The notes below the pieces were generated by a model, which was not told the DNA's origin, did not search any database, and worked only from the letters and a program-made list of their open reading frames with translations. The position numbers were made by a program, and so were the translations under genes. Shown one piece after another: positions 28,898-36,924 of a DNA stretch of 58,204 nucleotides (its first letter is position 1; each line of letters begins with the position of its first letter). The stretch lies in NCBI GenBank assembly GCA_027488845.1, contig JAIYBC010000021.1:1-58204 (forward strand). The letters run 5' to 3'. The stretch is from Verrucomicrobiales bacterium (GTDB taxonomy: Bacteria > Verrucomicrobiota > Verrucomicrobiia > Limisphaerales > UBA9464).

Positions 28898-29124
28898 GGA
28901 TCCACCGGCTCCAAGCCACCCAACGAGGCACCGGGTACGCCATGGTGTTGTTCCTGATGCTCCTGGGTGCCGTATCGGTGCTCATCGCCGGCAATTGGAC
29001 CAGCATCCGGATGCTGCACCGGGATAAGCGGTTGCTGGAGGAGGTACAAACCCGTCGATGGTCGAACTCGGTCCCGTCGATCCACGTGTCCACCAACGCC
29101 ACCCGTCTCGTCCCGCCACCGTGA
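28894..29124 (+). CDS. Short GspK/PilX-like minor pseudopilin
   Basis: A 76-residue protein. Its N-terminus 'QRGTGYAMVLFLMLLGAVSV' is like GspK and PilX leaders: Gly-rich cleavage region, hydrophobic helix, and no Glu at +5, a known trait of GspK. It lacks the large globular domain of GspK, so it is either a much reduced form or a distinct small tip component. It overlaps the previous gene (ATGA) and the next (GTGA). Confidence 0.6.
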   Translation: MRIHRLQATQRGTGYAMVLFLMLLGAVSVLIAGNWTSIRMLHRDKRLLEEVQTRRWSNSVPSIHVSTNATRLVPPP

Positions 29125-29426
29125 ACCGGGCAAGGCTGATCCGCGACTCCATCGCTGCACCCCGCATGGCTTTGCTGGGATGGATTCCCATCTTCGGCTT
29201 GCCGTTCTGGCTCCTTGCCTTGCAATTCGTTTCGAACTCGGGCCGCCAACCCAAAGGCCATTGGAATCCGGCCCGGGCTCGATGCATCTGGGCTTCCGTA
29301 CTGCTCTTCCCCGGGCTCTTCATCCAACTTGCCTCCGGTCTGGCGCTGGGCTCGCAACTGATCCGCGACAGATACGGCCACGTGCCCGGTTTCGTGTTCG
29401 AACTTCTCGATGGGCTTCTTTCCTGA
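29121..29426 (+). CDS. Small hypothetical membrane protein in the secretion operon
   Basis: A 101-residue protein starting at a GTG that overlaps the preceding stop (GTGA), which is why I chose this start. Two membrane helices are visible, 'MALLGWIPIFGLPFWLLAL' and 'IWASVLLFPGLFIQLASGLALG', joined by a basic loop. I do not recognise the family. Tight coupling to the pseudopilin genes suggests that it belongs to the same envelope machine, perhaps taking the place of GspL/GspM-type inner-membrane parts; that is inference only. Confidence 0.6.
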   Translation: MNRARLIRDSIAAPRMALLGWIPIFGLPFWLLALQFVSNSGRQPKGHWNPARARCIWASVLLFPGLFIQLASGLALGSQLIRDRYGHVPGFVFELLDGLLS

Positions 29427-29483
29427 CGCGACCATTCCCCCGGTCCTCCTTGCCGACCTCGGCTTTCACGCCACGATCCCGAC

Positions 29484-29900
29484 ATTCCGAAGCAGCATTG
29501 GCTCGTGAAACAGGAACCCGAGGCGTACCCGTGGTCCCAATTGGTCGCCGACGGCAAGACCGCCTGGACCGGGGTCCGGAACTTCCAGGCACGCCTGAGC
29601 CTCCGGGCCATGAAGAAGGGAGATCCGGTCCTCTATTACCACAGCGTCACCGACAAACAGGTGGTCGGCATCGCCGAGGTGGTGGCCGAGGCCTATCCGG
29701 ATCCGACCGCGACCGAAGGCGACTGGTCCGCCGTGGACATCGCCCCGAAGAAGTCCCTCGCACGACCGGTGGAGCTGGCGACGCTCAAGGCGGATCCGAT
29801 CACCGCCGAGATGCCGCTCATCCGGCAGTCCCGTCTCAGCGTCATGCCGCTCGACAAGGCCGTCTTCGACCGGATCCTGGAGCTTTCGCGGAAGGCCTGA
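29484..29900 (+). CDS. EVE domain protein
   Basis: An EVE-domain protein of about 138 residues. EVE domains have a PUA-like fold and bind modified bases. Family signatures are 'WLVKQEPEAYPWSQL' at the N-terminus, 'WTGVRNFQARLSLRAMKKGD', 'LYYHSVTDKQVVGIAEVV' and the C-terminal 'PLIRQSRLSVMPL'. The first ATG/GTG/TTG that can be read in frame is the GTG at 29505, which would cut off the conserved Trp-Leu strand. The alignment instead points to an ATT at 29484 (encoding PKQHWLVKQEP after the initiator), a rare start codon. In-frame stop at 29424-29426 limits any further extension. Role here unknown; convergent with lolD. Confidence 0.8.
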   Translation: MPKQHWLVKQEPEAYPWSQLVADGKTAWTGVRNFQARLSLRAMKKGDPVLYYHSVTDKQVVGIAEVVAEAYPDPTATEGDWSAVDIAPKKSLARPVELATLKADPITAEMPLIRQSRLSVMPLDKAVFDRILELSRKA

Positions 29901-29915
29901 TTCCCCGTCGGCCTG

Positions 29916-30599
29916 TCACGGTGCGACCAACCCGTCCGCGAGTTGGACCACCCGGTCGGCCAAGCCCGCCAACTGGGAATCGTGGGTGGCCACCACCAGG
30001 GTCATGCCGCGTTCCCTGCGGATCTCAAGCAGCAGCCCTACGATTTCGTCTCCGTTCCGGGAGTCGAGGTTCCCGGTCGGTTCGTCGGCCAGGATGATGG
30101 ACGGGCGATTCACCAAGGCGCGGGCAATGGCCACCCGTTGCTGTTCACCGCCCGACAACTCCCCGGGGCGATGGTCCAGGCGATCGCCGAGTCCGACCCG
30201 ACGGAGCAACGCCATGGCCGAATCGCGGGCCTCGGGAACGGGACGACGCGCCATGCGCGCCGGCAACATCACGTTCTCCAGCGCGTCCAGTTCCGGCAGA
30301 AGATGAAAGGCCTGGAAGATGAGCCCGACATCCTCGTTTCGGAACCGGGTGAGCCGGTTCGTGTCGAGAGCGGTGAGGTCCAGGCCCTTCGCCTCGATCC
30401 GGCCGGAATCGGGTCGGTCCAATCCGCCCAGCAGATGGAGCAGCGTGCTCTTCCCGGCACCCGAGGCACCCCGCAACGCCACGAAGGCGCCTGTGGGGAC
30501 TTCCAGGTCGACCCCGCGCAGGACCTCCAGGCGGCGGCGGCCCAACTGGTAGCTCTTGCGGACGCCGTGGGCCTTCAGGATGGGCGAGGTGTCATTCAT
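29916..30599 (-). CDS. lolD: LolD-type ABC transporter ATPase
   Basis: A 227-residue ABC ATPase of the LolD/MacB group. Walker A is 'GASGAGKST' near residue 44, the Q-loop sits in 'VGLIFQAFHLLPELDALENV' (the 'FQ.FHLLPEL.A.ENV' pattern is LolD-like), the signature is 'LSGGEQQRVAIARAL', Walker B is 'SIILADEPTGNLD', and the H-loop is 'VVATHD'. With the overlapping upstream permease gene it forms a LolCD-type complex that releases lipoproteins from the inner membrane for transport to the outer membrane, implying a Gram-negative envelope. The first eight bases overlap the permease gene, so translation is probably coupled. Confidence 0.9.
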   Translation of the reverse strand: MNDTSPILKAHGVRKSYQLGRRRLEVLRGVDLEVPTGAFVALRGASGAGKSTLLHLLGGLDRPDSGRIEAKGLDLTALDTNRLTRFRNEDVGLIFQAFHLLPELDALENVMLPARMARRPVPEARDSAMALLRRVGLGDRLDHRPGELSGGEQQRVAIARALVNRPSIILADEPTGNLDSRNGDEIVGLLLEIRRERGMTLVVATHDSQLAGLADRVVQLADGLVAP

Positions 30600-31869
30600 T
30601 GCGGAGCGCCTGCACCGGTTGAAGCCACGCGGCGCGGAGGGCGGGCAGCACGCCGGCCAGGAGGCAGATCACCAGCGATCCGCCGCAGATCACGACCACG
30701 TCCGAGGTGACGATGCGGGCGGGCAGCTCCTGGAACTGGTAAAGCTGCGCCGGGAACAGATCGAGACCGAAGGTGCTGTTCATGAAGTGGAGGAACTCGT
30801 TTCGAAACCGGATTCCGGTCCAACCCAGGAGGTAGCCGCAGACCACCCCCACGACGCCGACCGCGAGGCTCTGGGTGAGGAAGATCGCCGCGACCTGCAG
30901 GGGCGTGGCACCCAGCGCCTTCAACATCCCGATCTCCCGGGTCTTCTGGACCACGAAGGTGATCAGGGCGCTCATGATGCCGAAGGCCGCCACGATCACG
31001 ATGAAGAAGAGCAGGTAGAACATCATGTTCTTCTCCACCACCAACGCCCCGAGCAATTGGGAATTGTCGGTCATCCACGAGCTGACCGAATACCCCCCGT
31101 CGAGCCCGGACCAAAGTTCCCGCTCCACCCGTGAGGTGGTCGGCATGTCCGGGTTGTGGAGCATGACCGTGATCCCTGTGACATCCTCACCGATGCCGTG
31201 GAGGTCCTGTGCGTCCTCGAGCCCGGTCAGGATCACCGAGGTGTTCAGGTCGTAGAGTCCGGCGTCGAAGATGCCCGACACCTCGAAGTTCTGCGCCAAT
31301 GAGGCTTCGCGCCGGCCCGCCTCCCAGGCCTCCCTCATCCGCTTCAAGGCCGGGAGCGAATAGACGGAAAGGCGGTCGCCGACATGCACCTTGAGTGCCG
31401 CCGCCAAGGAGGTGCCGAGCAAGAGCTTGTTGGGACCGAGGTCGAACCGTCCGGAAACGATGTTCGACGCCACATCCGACACCCGGGGCTCCAGCGCGGG
31501 ATCCACCCCGCGGACCACCGGGGCGAACGGCCTGGGATTGCCCTCCTTGGGCTGGGTCTCCATGAGGACCTGGGTGTTCACGTAGGGAGCAACGGCCCGT
31601 ACCGCCGGATTCGTGGACACCACCGCAGCCAGGTTTCTCCAGCCGGAAAGCGGCCGCTCCGGCGACTCGACACGGACATGGGCGCTGAATCCCACGATCC
31701 GTTCGCGAAGCTGCTCTCCGAATCCGGTCATGACCGCGATGACGATCATCAACACGGCCACCCCGAGGGTCACACCGAGGACGCAGATCAGGGTGATGAT
31801 GGAAACGAACGTCCGCTTGGGCCGCAGGTAGCGGAGGGCGAGGGCGATCTCGAACGGAAGCGGCGACAT
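30592..31869 (-). CDS. LolC/LolE-type lipoprotein-releasing permease
   Basis: A 425-residue permease with the LolC/E layout. Near the N-terminus comes 'RYLRPKRTFVSIITLICVLG', a nearly invariant Lol motif, then a first membrane helix. A periplasmic MacB-like domain of about 200 residues follows, then three C-terminal helices with 'VQKTREIGMLKALGATPLQV', the cytoplasmic coupling-helix region, and the closing 'AAWLQPVQALRNE'. Only one permease gene is present, as in many phyla where a LolF-like protein works as a homodimer. The ATG at 31869 is chosen because the family begins there. A seven-base inverted repeat lies 32 bases upstream. Divergent from purK. Confidence 0.92.
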   Translation of the reverse strand: MSPLPFEIALALRYLRPKRTFVSIITLICVLGVTLGVAVLMIVIAVMTGFGEQLRERIVGFSAHVRVESPERPLSGWRNLAAVVSTNPAVRAVAPYVNTQVLMETQPKEGNPRPFAPVVRGVDPALEPRVSDVASNIVSGRFDLGPNKLLLGTSLAAALKVHVGDRLSVYSLPALKRMREAWEAGRREASLAQNFEVSGIFDAGLYDLNTSVILTGLEDAQDLHGIGEDVTGITVMLHNPDMPTTSRVERELWSGLDGGYSVSSWMTDNSQLLGALVVEKNMMFYLLFFIVIVAAFGIMSALITFVVQKTREIGMLKALGATPLQVAAIFLTQSLAVGVVGVVCGYLLGWTGIRFRNEFLHFMNSTFGLDLFPAQLYQFQELPARIVTSDVVVICGGSLVICLLAGVLPALRAAWLQPVQALRNE

Positions 31870-31900
31870 GACGTGGGCGACCAATGTGGTGACCCGCCCA

Positions 31901-31918
31901 CTGGGACACAAGTCCCAG
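31901..31918. promoter_or_regulatory. Inverted repeat in the lolC-purK divergent spacer
   Basis: CTGGGAC-ACAA-GTCCCAG is a perfect seven-base inverted repeat with a four-base loop. It lies in the 131-base divergent spacer, 32 bases upstream of the lolC start. It could be an operator or a leader hairpin; no factor can be assigned. Confidence 0.45.
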
Positions 31919-32000
31919 GGCGGATCCCCGAGCGCGCACACACTCGAGCCGTACAGCGGCTTCCCAATCGTCCCACGGCCACCTAGTCTCCACCCTTCCG

Positions 32001-33173
32001 ATGTCCACGAAGAGTCCTGTCGTCCTTCCCGGAGCCACCTTGGGAGTGCTGGGAAGCGGCCAATTGGGTCGCATGTTCACCATCGCCGCGCGACGGCTGG
32101 GATATCGTGTCCACATCTTCTCGCCGGACACCGACACTCCCGCCGGCCAGGTCGGCGACCTCGAGTTCACCGCGTCGTACGAGGATCTGGACAAGGTCCG
32201 AGAATTCGCCCGAGGGGTCGATGTGGTGACCTTCGAATTCGAGAACGTGCCCAGCGCCACAAGCCGGACCTGCGCGGAAATCGTGCCCGTGCGGCCGGAT
32301 GGCGAGGTCCTCCACGTGACCCAGCACCGTCTTCGCGAGAAGACCTTCCTCCAGACCCATGGCTTTCCAGTCACCCCGTTCCGGGCGATCCGATCGGAAG
32401 ACGACCTTCGTCAGGCCGTTCTCGACCTGGGCCTTCCGGCGGTCCTGAAGACCGCCAGTTTCGGCTACGACGGCAAGGGCCAGCGGAAGATCCGGTCCGA
32501 GTCCGAGATCCCGGAAGCCTTCGCGGGACTGCGGGGCGCCGAAGGAATCTTCGAGGCGTACGTCGACTTCGAGAAGGAGGTCAGTGTGGTGGCGGCGCGG
32601 ACATTGGACGGTGGATTCGAGGCGTTTCCGGTCTTCGAAAACCGGCATGAGAACCACATCCTGGATCTGACCTTCGCTCCCGCAGCGATCCCGCCGGAAC
32701 TCGCCCGGGAGGCGATCCAGTTGGCTCAAGGCATCCTGGAGGCATTGAAGGTGGTCGGCCTGCTGACCGTGGAACTGTTTGTGACCCGCTCAGGCCGCTT
32801 GCTGGTCAACGAGCTGGCGCCGAGGACCCACAATTCAGGGCATCTGACCCTGGACGCAGCCACCACCTGCCAGTTCGAGCAACAGGTACGGGCCGTCTGC
32901 GGATTGCCCTTGGGTTCGCCTCGTCTGAGAAGCCCCGCCGCGATGGCCAATCTGCTGGGAGACCGTTGGACCTCAAGGACTCCGGACTGGGCGTCCGCGT
33001 TGCAGGATCCCGACGTGAAACTCCACCTCTACGGCAAGGCCGAGGCGCGCCCGGGGCGCAAGATGGGGCACTTGACCGCTGGCGGCACCACCGTGGAAGA
33101 AGCTTCCCGCCGCGTGCTCGAAGCGCGAGCCAGACTGACCAGCTCGAGACTGCCGAACCCACCGAGCTTCTAG
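32001..33173 (+). CDS. purK: N5-carboxyaminoimidazole ribonucleotide synthase
   Basis: A 390-residue ATP-grasp enzyme matching PurK, which makes N5-CAIR from AIR, bicarbonate and ATP in purine synthesis. Signatures: 'GVLGSGQLGRMFTIAARRLG' at the N-terminus; 'VVTFEFENVPSAT'; ATP-grasp 'PAVLKTASFGYDGKGQ'; 'EAYVDFEKEVSVVAARTLDG'; 'GLLTVELFVTRSGRLLVNELAPRTHNSGH' read in pieces; and 'LHLYGKAEARPGRKMGHLT', the conserved C-terminal end. No purE is adjacent, although the two are often paired. The start is the first ATG in frame, followed closely by the conserved beta-strand. Confidence 0.95.
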   Translation: MSTKSPVVLPGATLGVLGSGQLGRMFTIAARRLGYRVHIFSPDTDTPAGQVGDLEFTASYEDLDKVREFARGVDVVTFEFENVPSATSRTCAEIVPVRPDGEVLHVTQHRLREKTFLQTHGFPVTPFRAIRSEDDLRQAVLDLGLPAVLKTASFGYDGKGQRKIRSESEIPEAFAGLRGAEGIFEAYVDFEKEVSVVAARTLDGGFEAFPVFENRHENHILDLTFAPAAIPPELAREAIQLAQGILEALKVVGLLTVELFVTRSGRLLVNELAPRTHNSGHLTLDAATTCQFEQQVRAVCGLPLGSPRLRSPAAMANLLGDRWTSRTPDWASALQDPDVKLHLYGKAEARPGRKMGHLTAGGTTVEEASRRVLEARARLTSSRLPNPPSF

Positions 33174-33279
33174 GCGACCTGGAAGAACGGGGGATCCGAC
33201 AGATCAACCCGGGCGTCTCGGAGCGGTTGAAGGGCTTCTCCCTTTTCGGGCGTTCGGCGGGGAAGGACGGACTCGCCCC

Positions 33280-33990
33280 TCAGGCGACAGAGTGCACAGT
33301 CGTACGCCCGATTTCGCAGGCGCGAACAAACTTGGCCACCGCTTCGGTACGGCTGTTGACGTGGAGCTTGCCGTAGGCGCGACGCACATGGGTCCGAACC
33401 GTTTCGATGCTCACGCCCATCTGGGTTGCGAGGTCCCGATAGCGGAGTCCCCGGGAAAGCCCTTCGATCAATTCCTTCTCCCGCGTTGAAAGCTCGGGAG
33501 TCGGCATCGGCTTGGCTACCCATGGCGGACCAACGAAGACCTGCATCAACTGCCGGGTCAATTGAGGAGAGACCGGCATTCCGCCGCGGGCGACGGCCAG
33601 AACCGCGTCCTGGAGAAAGGTTCGCGAGTCGGAACTGAGGACGAACCCTGCGACACCTTGCTGCAGCAGTTCCGCCACCTCACCGATGGGTGCGGCATCG
33701 GCGTAAACCAGGCAACGCGCGACAGGAATCGCCACCCGGACCCGAGCCAACCAACGCCGCATCTGCAGCGCATCCGGCGCACGCTCAATCACCACGACCT
33801 GCGGCGACCAAAGTGAATCCCCATCCAGAAGCACTTGGATGGACTGGTAGGTCTTCACGCGTTCGATTTCAGAAAGCCCCCCAAGATGCCAGCGGAGCCC
33901 CTCCCGAACAGTCACGTCGCCCTGAACCACGGCTACCCGAAGTAGCTTCGGCGGTCCGGCAACACTCAAGCGATCAGGCACTGTGTTCAT
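33280..33990 (-). CDS. LuxR-type regulator with degenerate receiver domain
   Basis: A 236-residue NarL/FixJ-type regulator. Residues about 17-140 align with a receiver domain ('VREGLRWHL', 'GVAGFVLSS', 'AVLAVARGGMPVSPQLTRQL'). About 167-225 is a LuxR helix-turn-helix ('LSTREKELIEGLSRGLRYRD', 'VSIETVRTHVRRAYGKLHV'). The phosphorylation pocket is lost: the paired acidic residues are Q23-G24, the phospho-acceptor Asp aligns with Glu69 in 'VVVIERAPD', and the conserved Lys of 'LLKD' aligns with Ser. It should therefore work without phosphorylation. It lies just downstream of, and in the same direction as, the pilus-like operon, with no sensor kinase nearby, so it is a candidate regulator of that operon. 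Confidence 0.85.
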   Translation of the reverse strand: MNTVPDRLSVAGPPKLLRVAVVQGDVTVREGLRWHLGGLSEIERVKTYQSIQVLLDGDSLWSPQVVVIERAPDALQMRRWLARVRVAIPVARCLVYADAAPIGEVAELLQQGVAGFVLSSDSRTFLQDAVLAVARGGMPVSPQLTRQLMQVFVGPPWVAKPMPTPELSTREKELIEGLSRGLRYRDLATQMGVSIETVRTHVRRAYGKLHVNSRTEAVAKFVRACEIGRTTVHSVA

Positions 33991-34067
33991 GGTCTGGATT
34001 CGAAGTGCTTCGGAACGAACAAGGTCGTCCTAGGCGCCAGACGATGATTCATGGGCCCGTCCATGCT

Positions 34068-34090
34068 GGATGGGCAGCCGGAGCCCATCC
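34068..34090 (-). terminator. Stem-loop after the usher-like gene
   Basis: GGATGGGC (34068-34075) pairs perfectly with GCCCATCC (34083-34090) around a seven-base loop, 24 bases beyond the stop codon of the leftward usher-like gene. There is no T-run after it, so it may be a weak terminator or a transcript-stabilising hairpin, not a full stop before the regulator gene. Confidence 0.5.
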
Positions 34091-34113
34091 TTGGATTTAC
34101 ATCGTTTACAATT

Positions 34114-36918
34114 TCAGGTGTCGGAATCGATGAAGCGGAGGACGCGGCTTCTTGGAAGGACACGGAGCTGCAACCGGTGAGTTTTACCGGGGCGGATGGG
34201 AAAGTTCGGTTCGAACCTTTCGATGTGGTGGTTCGCTGGAAGTCGGCTGCGGCCCACCTGGATCGACCAAGTCCCCGGAACCAACCCGGTGAAGCGCGCC
34301 ACGCCCTTGGCATCGGTCAAAGTTCTCCGAACTGCCTTGTCCATCCGGATTTCCACGACTTCCCCGACATGCGGACCCGCCGGGCGATAGCGTTCGCCAA
34401 CCCCCTTCGCCGGTGAACCGGTGACAGAGGTGGAGTCCTCGAAGATCGTGATCGTCGCCTCGATGGCGGCAGCGGCGGTGACTCCAACCTCCACCCGGCT
34501 GATTCCATCCGCCCGGGCTTGGATCACGATCGGTGAAGTCGCAGCCACCACCCTTCCGAAACCAATGGAGCGCGTCTCCAACTCCAACACGTACGTGCCC
34601 GGACGCAGGTTTGGGAACTCGAAGGAACCATCGGCCGATGACAGGGTCTTCCATTCGCGGTTGAGGGTGACCAGCGCCTTGGAGACACCCACCTTCAGCC
34701 CGTCATCCAAGTCCACGATCCGGCCATCAACTCTGGACAACCCCTTCCTGTGCCCAACAGGAAGCCCGAACGGTACGGAATACTGCAGAAACACGCCGGT
34801 TTCGCTGTCGCCCAGATCGGTCAACACTGTCTGGCCCCGGGCGGAAACCTCATGACCATTGGCACGGATGCGGCGGGCTTGGACGGCACCGAACCATCGA
34901 CGTTCCCCGGTGCTGGGCACCTGTTCCAGTCCCCCACTGAGATTCAGCCGATCGCGGTCGCTGATCTGCCACTCGCCGTTGAATCCGGTCGAGATCACCG
35001 GCGCCAGATCCAAGGCCAGCACCGGATCACCATAGCGGGTTTGGATTCCGACGCTGTGGCGCACCGTCGGACGGTACTCTAGGCGCCCACCGACACGTCC
35101 GACCGGTGTCTTCTCGTTCTGACCGTTGGCCACCGCCAAGGCGACTTCCCAGTCCATGCCCCAGTTCCAACGACGTCCTGTGCGGCCGATGCTGACAAAC
35201 GCCCCATCTTCCGCGACCGATTCTGTTCCCTCGTTCCGCCGCAACTCCCTCGACCGGTCCCGCAGTCCGGCAGTCATCCGAGGGCCGTGGTCGCTGATTC
35301 GCTGGACTTGAACGGCGACGGACTTCGACTGGAACTCCCCGGTGCGTTCCTCCCCCAACCTCTCGGCGCGTCGTCCGTGCAACCCGACCACATTCTGGCT
35401 GGCCACGAGTTCAACGCGGCTTTTTTCGCTGATGGGGCGGGCTATCGAGGCACCTAGGGAGTCGTTGTCCCTACCCGGACCCAGGAACCCGGAACCCACC
35501 CTCCTTGTCTGCGCTTGGAACTCGACGCGTCCCGGAAGCCGTGCTTCCGCTTCGATCCTCAATGCTTGTGGAGCACCCGGCTGGCTGGACTCGGTCTGGC
35601 TCCGGGCGGACTCCACCTCCAGGCGAAGTCGGTTGGTCCAAACCATCCGGCTCTGCAGGCTGAACAGGTCCCCCAATGGCCTGGCCATCAATCCGTACGC
35701 CGATTCAGGCTCCGCCATCCGTTGCTGCAGGAAGGCCGTGCGAACCGACCACCAGGACGCCACATCCTGTTCCAGGAATCCTCCGGATCGCTGCTGTTCG
35801 TAGGGCGGGAACACGGAGGTGGCCCAAAGGATACCAGCGCGTGTTGGATTTCCCTTGGTCTCAAGCCTCACGCCCCGGTCCCTGCCATGGGCCTGCATCA
35901 ACGGCGTCAATGGCCGGATCCCATCTCCGACGGTCCAATCCATCTCCGGACCGGAATAAGAGATCGTGTACTCGTCTGGGTCGAAAATCAGAGGCGTCTC
36001 ACCGGACAGAGTCGATCGAATCCGATAGGAAACCCACTCCTTCCGATTCCCCGCCGTCGATCCAACGCCCGAGATCTCGGCCGTCTGCGCAAGGTTTCCG
36101 TTCGCGTCGCCGACGATCCCGAATCGGAAATAGGAGGGGATTCGAACCCACGGATCCTCGGCATGGGACTGGCCCGGGATCACTTCGATCGAGGTGCCCA
36201 CGGGTGAAACGGGAACGGGAACTCCGTCCGGTCCGCTGGCAACGACCTGGAAGCGAAAGGACTGCTGGAACTGCGAGCCGCCCTGGGGCCTTGCCTTGGA
36301 CGCCACGTCCATCTCCATCGAACAGCCCGCGGCGATTTGGGCCTGTCCTTCCGGGAAGCTCAGGTCGGCCACGGGAGTCGAATGAACACGGAGCCGGACC
36401 TGCAGAACGGCACCGCCCGAGTTCACGAGCCGGATCCGGTTCGTGGTCCAAACCCCGGCAACCAGGAACTCCGGGAATTCAGGCAACTCCATCCGAAGCT
36501 CAGATCGGCCCCGGACTTCCACTTCCAAGGGAATCGCGGGAACCGCTTCAACGCCATCGGCTACCGAGCGGAGGCGATAGACCAACCGATGGGAACCACT
36601 TGCCGACTTGGGTACCGCGACCGCGACGAATCGGGTCACGGTCTTCATCGAAGGCACTTGGAAAAATGCCTCCTCCAAGGGAAGCAAACGCCATCCATCG
36701 GGTACCTGTACTTCATCAACCAGCTCGACACTGTCGGGCATGCGATTGACGACGGTCACGGCTCGTCGGAGGACCGTTCCCGACTCGATGGGCCTGGGGT
36801 CGGCCTGAAAAAGGATGCGCAGCCCTCCCTGAGAGACCTGCGCCGTCGCGACACCGAGGAGGCCGGCCACAACGCAGGCTCCAGCAAGCATCCTCGCGAG
36901 TCTGCGCCAACGAGACAT
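34114..36918 (-). CDS. Usher-like outer-membrane barrel protein (934 aa)
   Basis: Has a signal peptide (basic MSRWRRLARM, then a hydrophobic stretch to about residue 26). About 27-250 is two Ig-like domains ('FPEFLVAGVWTTNRIRLVNS' opens the second). About 255-720 is rich in alternating amphipathic strands with polar turns ('YSGPEMDWTVGDGIRPLTPL', 'RLRLEVESARSQTESS', 'GVFLQYSVPFGLPVG'), as in an outer-membrane beta-barrel. About 724-795 and 810-930 are two carboxypeptidase-regulatory-like domains ('DGSFEFPNLRPGTYVLELET', 'GVARFTGLVPGTWSIQVG'). Size and N-domain/barrel/two C-terminal beta-domain layout match fimbrial ushers, as does its place right after a PapD-like gene; sequence similarity is too weak to prove homology. 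The previous stop is only six bases away and a GAGGGG ribosome site lies in that gap. Not recognised at family level. Confidence 0.65.
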   Translation of the reverse strand: MSRWRRLARMLAGACVVAGLLGVATAQVSQGGLRILFQADPRPIESGTVLRRAVTVVNRMPDSVELVDEVQVPDGWRLLPLEEAFFQVPSMKTVTRFVAVAVPKSASGSHRLVYRLRSVADGVEAVPAIPLEVEVRGRSELRMELPEFPEFLVAGVWTTNRIRLVNSGGAVLQVRLRVHSTPVADLSFPEGQAQIAAGCSMEMDVASKARPQGGSQFQQSFRFQVVASGPDGVPVPVSPVGTSIEVIPGQSHAEDPWVRIPSYFRFGIVGDANGNLAQTAEISGVGSTAGNRKEWVSYRIRSTLSGETPLIFDPDEYTISYSGPEMDWTVGDGIRPLTPLMQAHGRDRGVRLETKGNPTRAGILWATSVFPPYEQQRSGGFLEQDVASWWSVRTAFLQQRMAEPESAYGLMARPLGDLFSLQSRMVWTNRLRLEVESARSQTESSQPGAPQALRIEAEARLPGRVEFQAQTRRVGSGFLGPGRDNDSLGASIARPISEKSRVELVASQNVVGLHGRRAERLGEERTGEFQSKSVAVQVQRISDHGPRMTAGLRDRSRELRRNEGTESVAEDGAFVSIGRTGRRWNWGMDWEVALAVANGQNEKTPVGRVGGRLEYRPTVRHSVGIQTRYGDPVLALDLAPVISTGFNGEWQISDRDRLNLSGGLEQVPSTGERRWFGAVQARRIRANGHEVSARGQTVLTDLGDSETGVFLQYSVPFGLPVGHRKGLSRVDGRIVDLDDGLKVGVSKALVTLNREWKTLSSADGSFEFPNLRPGTYVLELETRSIGFGRVVAATSPIVIQARADGISRVEVGVTAAAAIEATITIFEDSTSVTGSPAKGVGERYRPAGPHVGEVVEIRMDKAVRRTLTDAKGVARFTGLVPGTWSIQVGRSRLPANHHIERFEPNFPIRPGKTHRLQLRVLPRSRVLRFIDSDT

Positions 36919-36924
36919 GGCCCC

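Noticed and set aside
33174-33279. Possible terminator between purK and the regulator
   Set aside because: Only short imperfect pairings around a CCCTTTT stretch; no stem long enough to support a call.
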